NCBI RefSeq assembly: GCF_900157375.1 | Contig: NZ_LT721901.1 | Location: forward strand, 2,652,315 to 2,716,314 | Direction of reading: 5' to 3' | Length of the DNA stretch: 64,000 nucleotides | Source of the DNA: Mycobacterium rhizamassiliense | Lineage (GTDB): Bacteria > Actinomycetota > Actinomycetes > Mycobacteriales > Mycobacteriaceae | Shown here: piece by piece, positions 27,468 through 35,337 of the stretch | How positions within the stretch are numbered: the first letter of the stretch is position 1 | Layout: every line of letters starts with the position of its first letter | The notes under the pieces: generated by a model | The model's database searches: none | What the model was told of the DNA's origin: nothing | What the model saw: the letters and a program-made list of their open reading frames with translations, nothing else | Position numbers and translations under genes: made by a program

Positions 27468-28739
27468 CTAGGCCGGCTTCTTTTTCTCCGGCCTCCATGC
27501 GGCCGGAAGACGCTTGACACCATTCATGAAATTTGACAACAACAGGTCAGGCTCGCCGACCTCGAGACCTTTCATGCGGTGGTAGATCTCGCGCATCTCC
27601 GCCTTGATGACTTCACGGCCGAGAATGTGGCCAATGCAGTAGTGGGGGCCACCGGCGCCAAAAGACTGATGGGGATTGTGCTTGTCGTCGCGGCTGATAT
27701 CCATGTCCTGCGGGTTCTCGAATACGTCCTCATCGCGATTACTCGCGATGTACCACAACACCACTTTGTCGCCTTCCTTGATGGTGACGTCGTCAAGCTG
27801 ATAATCGCGCGTCGCGGTGCGGCGGAAGTGCATCAGCGGGGGTTCCATCCGCAGCGACTCGTTGACCGCGTCGTCCGCCCGGCCGTCAAAATCCTCCATC
27901 AGATAGGTCAGCTGATCTGGGTGCTCCTGGAACAGATTCAGGGTATGGGCCATCGCATGCCGAGTGGTGTCATTGGCTCCCGCGGCCAGCAGGGCAAAGA
28001 ACACACCGACCTCGTCTCGGGTGAGCTTGTTGCCTTCGTACTGGGCTTCGGCGACCCAGGTCAGCAGGTCGTCGCCGGGATTCTTGATGCGCTCGGGCAC
28101 CAATTCGTTTGCGAGGCTGGCCAGCTTCATCGACGCATCGGCGAAGACCATCAGCGGAGAGCCGATATGGGCATACTCCGGGTCATTCCAGCAAGCGAAC
28201 TGTTCCGCTGCGTCCATCGTGTAGTTGATCTGGTCGTTATCGGTGATGCCTAGCATGCTGCAAAAGACCCGGCCAGGAACCTCTTTGGTGATGAGCTGGC
28301 ACAGATCTCCTTGGCCGAGGGGCGCGACGTTGTCGATGATGCCCGCGACTATGCCGCCGATCTTGTCCGACATCTTGCGGATGTTCCGGGGCGTGAACGC
28401 CACAGTGACGATGTTGCGCATCTCGGTGTGGCGTGGCGGATCGGTCACGATGAACGACAGCATGTTCTCGAGCTGCGGGAAGTCGTCGATGAACACGCCC
28501 TCAGCGGAGCTGAACACCTCGACGTTGCGGGAGACCTCCCGCAGATGGCGGTGCTTTACCAACGACCAGAAGCCTTTGGCGTTCTGCAGGTTCGGGTCGA
28601 GGGAGTCCGGTGCATCGTTCCAGCTGATTGGCTGATTGTTACGCAGCCACGTGAACGCCTCGTGGCGGTAGGCCCGCGGCTTCGCCCAGAATTCCAGCGA
28701 GTTCAGCCTGGTGTCGATCCCCTCGGCTGCAGTACTCAT
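27468..28739 (-). CDS. Cytochrome P450 (CYP125/142-like group)
   Basis: A 423-residue P450 with I-helix GANDTTRH, the ExxR in NESLRME, and the heme loop FGAGGPHYCIG with Cys368. ATG 28739 follows a good GAGGGAC ribosome site; the upstream in-frame ATG 28760 is less likely. It is similar throughout to the P450 at 20234 (same EFWAKP start and RDEDVFENP segment), so the two are paralogues. Redox partner candidate: the ferredoxin at 31231. Substrates are likely steroids, terpenoids or branched fatty acids by family resemblance. Confidence 0.92.
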   Translation of the reverse strand: MSTAAEGIDTRLNSLEFWAKPRAYRHEAFTWLRNNQPISWNDAPDSLDPNLQNAKGFWSLVKHRHLREVSRNVEVFSSAEGVFIDDFPQLENMLSFIVTDPPRHTEMRNIVTVAFTPRNIRKMSDKIGGIVAGIIDNVAPLGQGDLCQLITKEVPGRVFCSMLGITDNDQINYTMDAAEQFACWNDPEYAHIGSPLMVFADASMKLASLANELVPERIKNPGDDLLTWVAEAQYEGNKLTRDEVGVFFALLAAGANDTTRHAMAHTLNLFQEHPDQLTYLMEDFDGRADDAVNESLRMEPPLMHFRRTATRDYQLDDVTIKEGDKVVLWYIASNRDEDVFENPQDMDISRDDKHNPHQSFGAGGPHYCIGHILGREVIKAEMREIYHRMKGLEVGEPDLLLSNFMNGVKRLPAAWRPEKKKPA

Positions 28740-28808
28740 ACGATGTCCCTCGACTCTCACTCATGCCGACCGTGAACTGCGGTCCGGTCGACGCGATGTT
28801 ATGTGGGA

Positions 28809-28822
28809 TGTGACCGCTCACA
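28809..28822. promoter_or_regulatory. TGTGA/TCACA palindrome upstream of P450
   Basis: TGTGA and TCACA are separated by four bases, with a wider GATGTG/CACATC symmetry (28807-28826). It lies about 70 bases before the P450 start and just past the stop of the LuxR-type gene, so it could control the P450. Confidence 0.35.
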
Positions 28823-28837
28823 CATCTATTAATGGGG

Positions 28838-29767
28838 TCAATGTTTGTACCGCGGAGGGGGGATAACCTTCGAGAGTCGGTAGCGAGCAACAGCGTCAGT
28901 GCGGTTGCTCGCATCCAGCTTCTGCATGATGTGCCGGACGTGTGATTTGACGGTGCCCTCGGAAACGAACAATCGCTCCGCGATTTGGGCGTTGGTCTTG
29001 CCGGATGTCATGAGAGTGAGCACCTGCCGCTCTCGCTGGGTCAGCTGCTCAGCTACGTCGTTGACGACCGATTCTTCCTTTGCCGCCAGGGTGTTAGGGG
29101 TGTAGTCGCTCAGGTCCATGTCGTCTGTCAAGAAACCCGTCAGCGAATATATTTGCTGGACGTGCTCCCGTGCGGCGGCACTCAACGATTGCATCCGGTC
29201 CAGGACGATATTGCGCTCCATGATCGAGCCGAGGCCCTCGGCGAAGAGGCCCAGCAAATCCCGGTCTTCAGTGCCGACATCTCCGGACTCGCTGGGCGCA
29301 TCGGCATGGACGAGGGCCACCGGCGTCTGCCAGATGTAAACGGGCGCCGCGACGTAGACGTCGGGTTTGGCGATCGCGACGAGATCGGTGTTGACCCGTG
29401 GATCGGATTGGGGGTCGGTGACCAGGATGGGTGCTTTGTCGCGCACCATCGCGCTCTCCGGTAGCGGTTGGCAAAGTCGTCGTGGATGCGCACGACCGAC
29501 TCGCAGCAAAGTGTTGGTCAGGTCGGCGTCCCCAGGGAAGTGCGCGGAGTGCACCACCCACATGTTGCGTTGGATACGGGAGAACAAGACGCGACCGAAC
29601 CCGGCCCGGCACAACTCGAGTGGCACGCGCTCGGCGAGTTCGCTGTTGTTGGACAGCCGCCGAAGCCGACCCAGCGCATCCGTTGCCGCGGTCGCTCTGC
29701 TGTCGGGCGAGACGATTACTAGGCAGTCGGCGTCAACCGATCCTAGCGCTCTGTGTGGAGCTACCAC
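28838..29767 (-). CDS. GAF-LuxR transcriptional regulator, short paralogue
   Basis: A 309-residue regulator with a GAF-like sensory domain (about 45-195, with GFGRVLFSRIQ, ILVTDPQSDPRV and VYVAAPVYIW) and a C-terminal LuxR helix-turn-helix (QLTQRERQVLTLMTSG, TNAQIAERLFVSEGTVKSHV). GTG 29767 is the start; only 79 bases separate it from the next gene, so it lacks the extra N-terminal region of about 80 residues present in the two paralogues at 29846 and 34141. The neighbouring P450 is the obvious target. The ligand is probably a small molecule, not phosphorylation. Confidence 0.85.
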   Translation of the reverse strand: MVAPHRALGSVDADCLVIVSPDSRATAATDALGRLRRLSNNSELAERVPLELCRAGFGRVLFSRIQRNMWVVHSAHFPGDADLTNTLLRVGRAHPRRLCQPLPESAMVRDKAPILVTDPQSDPRVNTDLVAIAKPDVYVAAPVYIWQTPVALVHADAPSESGDVGTEDRDLLGLFAEGLGSIMERNIVLDRMQSLSAAAREHVQQIYSLTGFLTDDMDLSDYTPNTLAAKEESVVNDVAEQLTQRERQVLTLMTSGKTNAQIAERLFVSEGTVKSHVRHIMQKLDASNRTDAVARYRLSKVIPPPRYKH

Positions 29768-29845
29768 CCTGTCGACGCTAGAAGGCAGCCAACCCGGGGC
29801 GCATCTCCCAAGAGGAGGAACTGCTGTACCCCTCGTCCAGCGTGA

Positions 29846-31021
29846 CTACATCGAAGCCTGCCGGGCCCGGTGGTACTTCGCGACCGCTTCTGTGCGATTG
29901 GACGCATCCATCTTGCGTAGGATTTGCTTGACGTGGGACTTGACTGTCCCCTCGGTGACAAATAGTGACGCAGCGACCTGGGCGTTGGTCTTTCCGGCCG
30001 CAATCGCACGAAGGACCTCTGCTTCTCGCGAGGTTAGATCGTGAAGGCGGTGGGTAGCGTCACCTTCGCTCCTCGACCGCGCAGCAGCATCACGATCGAT
30101 GAGGTCTCCAACCCGGGGCCGCGCTGGTCCGGCCGATTCGATCACATCGACGGTGAAGTCGTCGGCGAGTGAGCCGGCAAGCCGCATGTGTTGCTCGGCG
30201 GCCTGGCGCATCGCTCGGAGCCGATCGATCATCAAATTGCGCTCGAAGGCTAGTCCGAGTCCCGCGGCGAAGGTTCCCAGCACGTCGCGGTCAAACTCCG
30301 TTACTCGTGTGGCATCGATGTGCCGGTCGGCATGTAGGAGTCCGATCGGCTTACCCCAGCTGAACACCGGTGCTGCCACGTAGGCCGCCGTCTGGGTGAG
30401 CGTAACGAGTTCGGCGTGGACACGGGGATCGGTTTGGGGGTTGGTGACCAAGATCGGGGAGCCGCGCTGAACCATCTCAGACTCCAACAGCGGGTTCACC
30501 AGCTTGCGCGGGTGGGCGAGGCCCGCTTCGACCATCATTGAAGCCATCTTCAGATCCGCCCCGGCGAAGGCTGAGCGGGTCACCCACTTGCCGTTTTGGA
30601 TGCGGGAGAACAGAACCCGGGAAAAGCCCATCCGGTACACCAGGGTCGGGATGCGCTCGACTAGCGCGACCGCTGAGGTTGTCCCGCGAAGTTCGTTGAT
30701 GGCGTCTTGCGCGCTCGCCACCCGCTGGCGCTGGTGTGTGAGGAGTATGTCTTTGATCGCGATCTGAGTCTGTTCGGCCCGAAGCGCCAGCGCCGCCAGC
30801 GAAGCCTGCCCTTGGAGGCCTGGCGACACGTTGGTGAGCTCCAGCCGATGGGCCAGGGCACGGCGAGCCTCCGACAGTGCAGCATCGGTGGCCTGCGTAT
30901 CAGGGCTGGACTGGGCCCGGCACAGGTTGACTCCGACGATTTCTTCGGTCATTCGCACGACTTCCCAGGCCTGCTGGATGCAGTCGGATGCATCGGCGAC
31001 CGGCTGTGCAAGCTGGCTCAT
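29846..31021 (-). CDS. GAF-LuxR transcriptional regulator, long paralogue 1
   Basis: A 391-residue regulator: N-terminal helical region (about 1-110), GAF-like domain (about 115-270, with GFSRVLFSRIQNGKW, ILVTNPQTDPRVHAE, AYVAAPVFSWGKPI) and LuxR helix-turn-helix (LTSREAEVLRAIAAGKTNAQ, FVTEGTVKSHVKQIL). It is clearly related to the genes at 28838 and 34141. A perfect TATGGTCAGACCATA palindrome lies about 130 bases upstream of its start, so the GntR-type regulator at 48795 may control it, giving a regulatory cascade. Confidence 0.87.
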   Translation of the reverse strand: MSQLAQPVADASDCIQQAWEVVRMTEEIVGVNLCRAQSSPDTQATDAALSEARRALAHRLELTNVSPGLQGQASLAALALRAEQTQIAIKDILLTHQRQRVASAQDAINELRGTTSAVALVERIPTLVYRMGFSRVLFSRIQNGKWVTRSAFAGADLKMASMMVEAGLAHPRKLVNPLLESEMVQRGSPILVTNPQTDPRVHAELVTLTQTAAYVAAPVFSWGKPIGLLHADRHIDATRVTEFDRDVLGTFAAGLGLAFERNLMIDRLRAMRQAAEQHMRLAGSLADDFTVDVIESAGPARPRVGDLIDRDAAARSRSEGDATHRLHDLTSREAEVLRAIAAGKTNAQVAASLFVTEGTVKSHVKQILRKMDASNRTEAVAKYHRARQASM

Positions 31022-31150
31022 CGCGCCCTCCTCCCGCGCATGCTTCTAGCTGCGACCAGCACAGGCGGCCGTGCTGGTGACCTGCGTAAGGACCAGTATG
31101 TGACCTGCGCCACGTCGTAGTCAAAGAGGGAGCATATCAGAAATTATTAA

Positions 31151-31165
31151 TATGGTCAGACCATA
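31151..31165. promoter_or_regulatory. GntR-type operator (TGGTCAGACCA), perfect copy
   Basis: TATGGTCAGACCATA is a perfect 15-bp palindrome upstream of the leftward GAF-LuxR gene. The same core recurs at 36893, 47571, 48763 and 54424. It resembles the site of FadR, the prototype of the GntR subfamily. Confidence 0.6.
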
Positions 31166-31230
31166 ATTAGCTCGGCGAGGCAGGTTGGCTCCGCGAAGAA
31201 TTGGGCGCGGGCGCCAAGCGGCGTCAGGAC

Positions 31231-31443
31231 TCAGGCGTCGACGATTTGGATGGACTGGGTCGGGCATTTGTCGGCCGCCTCTTCTAGCTCGGCTCGACGT
31301 GAGGTATCAGCGGTTTCGTGGAGCACGATCGTCTTCCCCTCGCCATCGTCGGGGATGCTGAAGAAGTCGGGTGCAACCATCTCGCACAACCCGATCGTGG
31401 CGCACTTGGAACTGTCGAAGATGATTCGGCAGCGAGCGCTCAT
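31231..31443 (-). CDS. Small 3Fe-4S ferredoxin, atypical cluster loop
   Basis: A 70-residue ferredoxin with Cys14-ATIGL-Cys20 and CP at Cys60, so three cluster cysteines with no His or Cys at the variable central position (Ile here). An additional Cys5 is present. ATG 31443 is chosen to match the family length, and GAGGAGG lies just upstream; an in-frame upstream start is less likely. It is encoded near the P450 at 27468 with GAF-LuxR genes between them and is the likely electron donor for it. The unusual loop residue may tune redox potential. Confidence 0.88.
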   Translation of the reverse strand: MSARCRIIFDSSKCATIGLCEMVAPDFFSIPDDGEGKTIVLHETADTSRRAELEEAADKCPTQSIQIVDA

Positions 31444-31507
31444 CAGACTCCTCCTCTCGATGGACAACTCCCAACTATCACAACACCAGGACATCGACGC
31501 ACATCAG

Positions 31508-31522
31508 TTCCCGAAAGGGGAA
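31508..31522. promoter_or_regulatory. Inverted repeat with GAAAG centre
   Basis: TTCCC and GGGAA flank GAAAG, upstream of the leftward ferredoxin gene. A longer version with the same centre lies at 31891-31909. Possible operator or leader hairpin. Confidence 0.3.
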
Positions 31523-31581
31523 TTTATTAAGGTACGGAAGGGGTACGTGAGCCAGATCCAGCCGCACTGGCATCGGCTGGC

Positions 31582-31800
31582 CTAGTCGGGAAATACTCCA
31601 GGGGGACCGGGAAGGTATGACACGGTCCACCTGTGCCAGCCGTTGTCATGGGCCACGCTCGCGCCGACGCGGAATCCGCATACGAATTCGCCGCCCTCGT
31701 TGGCGGTGCGGATAATTCCATCCCGCAGCGCGGTCCGCACCTCGTCCTTCGACATATCGCTAGGCAGAAATATTTCGACGGACTTCCAGATCTTCGACAC
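31582..31800 (-). CDS. Small hypothetical protein
   Basis: A 72-residue leftward frame starting at GTG 31800 (SKIWKSVEIFLPSDMSKDEV at the start). The sequence has natural protein composition: a beta strand, an amphipathic helix (RTALRDGIIRTANEGGEF) and strands ending WHRWTVSYLPG. This suggests a compact alpha/beta domain. An upstream in-frame GTG at 31866 would add 22 unconvincing residues. It lies between the ferredoxin and the MenB-like gene, pointing toward the ferredoxin. No family recognised. Confidence 0.55.
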   Translation of the reverse strand: MSKIWKSVEIFLPSDMSKDEVRTALRDGIIRTANEGGEFVCGFRVGASVAHDNGWHRWTVSYLPGPPGVFPD

Positions 31801-31890
31801 TTTATACCTTACATTACACCTGGGAACCCTTGCGACCGACGCTAATTCGACGGTGCGAATCACCACGAGTCCCCGGGCGAGCGAATTTTT

Positions 31891-31909
31891 GTCCCCCGAA
31901 AGGGGGGAC
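31891..31909. promoter_or_regulatory. Strong G/C inverted repeat before menB-like gene
   Basis: GTCCCCC and GGGGGAC flank GAAAG about 22 bases before the MenB-like start. It could form a leader hairpin or serve as an operator; its centre matches the repeat at 31508. Confidence 0.35.
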
Positions 31910-31930
31910 TGTTGTTAGTTCGTCTACCTG

Positions 31931-32875
31931 ATGGTGAAATCTGCCTTTAGATTCGCTCACGTGACTGACAACCCGTTCGACCCGTTGCTGTGGGCGCCCG
32001 TTGAGGGCTTTGAGGATCTCACCGACGTCACTTACCACCGCCACGTGCTCGAAGGTGCGGGGCAGCCCACGGTGCGGGTGGCCTTTAACCGACCGGAGGT
32101 TAGAAACGCGTTTCGCCCCCACACCGTCGACGAACTGTATCGGGCGCTTGATCATGCCCGGATGTCTCCGGAGGTCGGAGTGGTTTTGCTTACCGGTAAC
32201 GGACCTTCCCCCAGGGACGGCGGCTGGGCGTTCTGCTCTGGCGGCGATCAGCGCATTCGCGGGCGCACCGGCTATCAGTACGCCTCCGGCGAGACCGCCG
32301 AATCGGTGGACGCCGCGCGCGCGGGTCGACTGCACATCATGGAGGTGCAGCGGCTCATCCGGTTCATGCCCAAGGTGGTTATCTGCCTGGTAAACGGATG
32401 GGCCGCGGGCGGCGGGCACAGCTTGCACGTGACTTGTGACCTTACTTTGGCCAGCCGCGAGCATGCCCGGTTCAAGCAGACCGACGCCGACGTCGGCAGC
32501 TTCGACGGCGGCTACGGCAGCGCATACCTGGCCAAACAGGTCGGGCAGAAGTTCGCCCGCGAGATCTTTTTCCTCGGTGAGCCCTATACCGCCGAGCAGA
32601 TGCACGACATGGGCGCAGTCAACCGAGTCGTCGGCCACGTGGACCTGGAGAAGGTCGGGCTGCAGTGGGCTCAGGCCATCAACGGCAAATCGCCTCAGGC
32701 CCAACGCATGCTGAAGTTTGCCTTCAATCTGCTCGATGACGGATTGGTCGGCCAACAGATTTTCGCCAGCGAGGCGACCCGGCTGGCCTACATGACCGAC
32801 GAGGCCACCGAAGGTCGCGATGCCTTCCTGGAAAAGCGCGCGCCGGACTGGAGCCGGTTTCCCCGCTATTTCTAG
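31931..32875 (+). CDS. menB: MenB-like crotonase (naphthoyl-CoA synthase type)
   Basis: A 314-residue crotonase whose sequence and length match mycobacterial MenB, which closes the second ring of menaquinone (O-succinylbenzoyl-CoA to 1,4-dihydroxy-2-naphthoyl-CoA). Landmarks: RVAFNRPEVRNAFRPHTVDE, the active-site loop CSGGDQRIRG, the oxyanion-hole NGWAAGGGHSLHV, the catalytic-Asp segment TDADVGSFDGGYGSAYL and the C-terminal RAPDWSRFPRYF. GTG 31961 is an alternative start. It stands among P450, ferredoxin and alcohol dehydrogenase genes, not menaquinone genes, so it may be a second copy recruited to catabolism. Confidence 0.85.
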   Translation: MVKSAFRFAHVTDNPFDPLLWAPVEGFEDLTDVTYHRHVLEGAGQPTVRVAFNRPEVRNAFRPHTVDELYRALDHARMSPEVGVVLLTGNGPSPRDGGWAFCSGGDQRIRGRTGYQYASGETAESVDAARAGRLHIMEVQRLIRFMPKVVICLVNGWAAGGGHSLHVTCDLTLASREHARFKQTDADVGSFDGGYGSAYLAKQVGQKFAREIFFLGEPYTAEQMHDMGAVNRVVGHVDLEKVGLQWAQAINGKSPQAQRMLKFAFNLLDDGLVGQQIFASEATRLAYMTDEATEGRDAFLEKRAPDWSRFPRYF

Positions 32876-32997
32876 AACCTGCTCAGGTCATTCTCTCATT
32901 TCGCACACCAAATACACCTCTTGAGGGAGATGCCTGGCCACTGCCAATGGAGTGACGATGACCAGTGAGAAGTCGGGCATTGAATGAAAGGCGCGGT

Positions 32998-34104
32998 GTG
33001 CGGACAAAAGCTGCGGTCCTATGGGGACTGGGAGAAAAGTGGCAAATCGAAGAGGTGGAACTGGATGCCCCCAAGGAGGGTGAGGTTCTGCTGAAACTGG
33101 TTGCCAGCGGCTTGTGCCACTCCGACTACCACCTTGTCACTGGCGACATCCCCGTCGGGCTTCCGTATGTGGGCGGCCACGAAGGCGCCGGCATCGTCGC
33201 GGGAGTAGGGCCGGGCGTGACCGACGTCGCCGAGGGTGACTCGGTGGTGCTCAGTTTCCTGCCCGCGTGCGGCAAGTGCGCTCATTGCGCGCGCGGCATG
33301 ACCAACCTGTGCGACCTCGGCGCCCATATCATCCAGGGACCGCAGCTCGACGGCACCTACCGTTTCCACGCACGGGGTCAAGGACTGGGCCAGATGTGCT
33401 TGTTGGGGACGTTCTCCGAGTACACCGTCGTGCCGATGGCTTCAGTGATCAAGGTCGACCCGGCCAGCCCGCTGGACCGCGCCGCGGTGATCGGCTGCTG
33501 CGTTCCCACGGGATACGGCAGCGTGGTGAAAACGGCCGGGGTGCATCCCGGCGACGCAGTCGTGGTGATGGGAATCGGCGGCATCGGGGCTAATGCGGTC
33601 CAGGGCGCCAAGGGCGCGGGCGCCCGTTACATCCTGGCGATCGACCCGGTCGAGTACAAACGCCAGAAGGCCCTCGAGTTCGGCGCGACCCACACCGCCG
33701 CCAATGTCGCTGAAGCACAGGCGTTGATCACGGATCTGACGCGCGGCATCATGGCCGACGCGTGCGTGATCACGACCGACAATGCCGAGAGCGGCTATGT
33801 GGCTGAGGCTCTGAGCCTCGTCGGTCGTCGTGGCAAGGTAATCGTCACCGCCATCGGTCACCCCACCGACCTGACGATGGGTGGATCGTTGTTCGAACTC
33901 ACGCTGTACGAGAAGTCCATCCACGGCTCGTTGTTCGGTTCGTCGAATCCGCGGCATGACATCCCCCGCTACCTGGAGATGTACACCCTCGGCCAGTTGA
34001 AGCTCGACGAGCTGATCACCCAGGAGTACACCTTGGACGAGATCAACCAGGGTTATGAGGACATGTTGGCGGGCCGCAATATTCGCGGCGTGATCCGTTT
34101 TTAG
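32998..34104 (+). CDS. NDMA-type zinc alcohol dehydrogenase
   Basis: A 368-residue medium-chain zinc alcohol dehydrogenase. Catalytic zinc ligands are Cys40 (GLCHSDYHLVTGD) and His61-Glu62 (GGHEGAG); the structural zinc cluster is Cys91, 94, 97 and 105 (CGKCAHCARGMTNLC). The nucleotide motif is VVVMGIGGIGANAVQGAK. The pattern is that of class III-like NDMA-dependent dehydrogenases of actinobacteria that keep the nicotinamide cofactor tightly bound. GTG 32998 is chosen by homology and the GAAAGGCG ribosome site. It likely oxidises the alcohol made by a P450, passing the aldehyde to the dehydrogenase at 35338. The broken copy at 21528 is its close paralogue. Confidence 0.9.
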   Translation: MRTKAAVLWGLGEKWQIEEVELDAPKEGEVLLKLVASGLCHSDYHLVTGDIPVGLPYVGGHEGAGIVAGVGPGVTDVAEGDSVVLSFLPACGKCAHCARGMTNLCDLGAHIIQGPQLDGTYRFHARGQGLGQMCLLGTFSEYTVVPMASVIKVDPASPLDRAAVIGCCVPTGYGSVVKTAGVHPGDAVVVMGIGGIGANAVQGAKGAGARYILAIDPVEYKRQKALEFGATHTAANVAEAQALITDLTRGIMADACVITTDNAESGYVAEALSLVGRRGKVIVTAIGHPTDLTMGGSLFELTLYEKSIHGSLFGSSNPRHDIPRYLEMYTLGQLKLDELITQEYTLDEINQGYEDMLAGRNIRGVIRF

Positions 34105-34105
34105 C

Positions 34106-34120
34106 GCGCCTCGTCGGCGC
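34106..34120. terminator. Possible bidirectional terminator
   Basis: GCGCC and GGCGC pair across TCGTC just after the alcohol dehydrogenase stop, in the 36-base gap between convergent genes. Confidence 0.35.
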
Positions 34121-34140
34121 CCAAGTCTGCGGGTCGTCGA

Positions 34141-35298
34141 TCAGCCGGCCCTGGCGGGGCCGGCCGCGGCTAGCAGCCGATGGTAGCGAGCAACTGCCTC
34201 AGTCCGGTTGGTGGCGCCCAGCTTCCGCAGGATGTGTTTGACGTGTGACTTGACCGTGCCCTCGGTCACGAACAGGCCGGTGGCAATCTGGGCGTTGGTC
34301 TTGCCGGAGGCCAGATTCCGCAGCACGTCCCACTCGCGGGGGGTCAGACGTTCATTACGTTCGTCGAGAGGTCCGATCGCTCGGGCCTTACCGCTATTGG
34401 TGGAAAGCTCGAAGCTGAGTTCGGCGGCGCCGAGCGCATCGGCGGTGAAATCATCGGCGATGGCGTGGACTCCTGCCAAATAATCCGTGGCGGCGCTACG
34501 CACCGCATGCAACCGCTCCATCAGCTGGGCCCGCTCGATCGCCATGCCAAGACCCTCGGCATATGTGCCCAAAATATGGCGGTCAAACTCATCGACGGTG
34601 GAGTCGACGTCACGATCCGCGTGCATCATCGCGATGGGAACTCCCCACGCCATGATTGGCGCGGCGACATAGCTGGTGGTTCCGGTGTAGCGAACAAATT
34701 CGGTGTGCATGCGGGGATTCGACTGCGGATCAGGGACGACCATCGGAGTACAGCGGCGCACCATCTCGCTCTCCAACAGGGGCCCGTTGAGGCGACGCGG
34801 ATTGGCGCGACCAATCTCGACGATCTCCTCGCCGAACTCGGGATCCTCAATTGCGAACGCCGAGCGGGCCATCCAAGTGCCCTGTTCGATCTTGGAGAAC
34901 AGCGCCCGCCGGAACCCGATCTGGCGCGCCTCGATCGGCGCACGCTCGGCCAGGATGGTGGCTGACGGCGCGTTTCGCAGCGTTGCCAGCGCATCCCTGA
35001 CCCCCAAGGCCACTTGGGCACGGTGTTGGATCAATGCATCCTTGACGTCTGCCTCGGCGGCGACGGCTCCCAGCACCAACGCGGTCGCCTTGACCCTGGA
35101 GACCTCGTTGGTTGTCTCTGCTCCACCCTCAAGAGCGCGTAACAGAGCTTGCCGAGTTGTCTTCAGGCCCGTGTTGCTGGCCTGCAGGTCGCCGTCCGGC
35201 GGCAGTGGGTCCAGGCTCTCAGTGGATAGCAATTTAGCTGCGGCACTGATGATCTCACGGGTGCGTTCGATCTCGTAGCCGGTGTCAGTCGCAGACAT
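34141..35298 (-). CDS. GAF-LuxR transcriptional regulator, long paralogue 2
   Basis: A 385-residue regulator built like the one at 29846: N-terminal helical region (about 1-110, including VLGAVAAEADVKDALIQHRA), GAF-like domain (GFRRALFSKIEQGTW, SYVAAPIMAWGVPIAMMHAD) and LuxR helix-turn-helix (LTPREWDVLRNLASGKTNAQ, FVTEGTVKSHVKHILRKL). It is followed downstream by the convergent alcohol dehydrogenase and preceded by the aldehyde dehydrogenase (39-base gap), with which it may be co-transcribed. Probably senses a pathway intermediate; inferred from domain type. Confidence 0.87.
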   Translation of the reverse strand: MSATDTGYEIERTREIISAAAKLLSTESLDPLPPDGDLQASNTGLKTTRQALLRALEGGAETTNEVSRVKATALVLGAVAAEADVKDALIQHRAQVALGVRDALATLRNAPSATILAERAPIEARQIGFRRALFSKIEQGTWMARSAFAIEDPEFGEEIVEIGRANPRRLNGPLLESEMVRRCTPMVVPDPQSNPRMHTEFVRYTGTTSYVAAPIMAWGVPIAMMHADRDVDSTVDEFDRHILGTYAEGLGMAIERAQLMERLHAVRSAATDYLAGVHAIADDFTADALGAAELSFELSTNSGKARAIGPLDERNERLTPREWDVLRNLASGKTNAQIATGLFVTEGTVKSHVKHILRKLGATNRTEAVARYHRLLAAAGPARAG

Positions 35299-35337
35299 CG
35301 TTGTCCTCTCGATTGGGCCGTTAGCCGTTAGGCTCTG

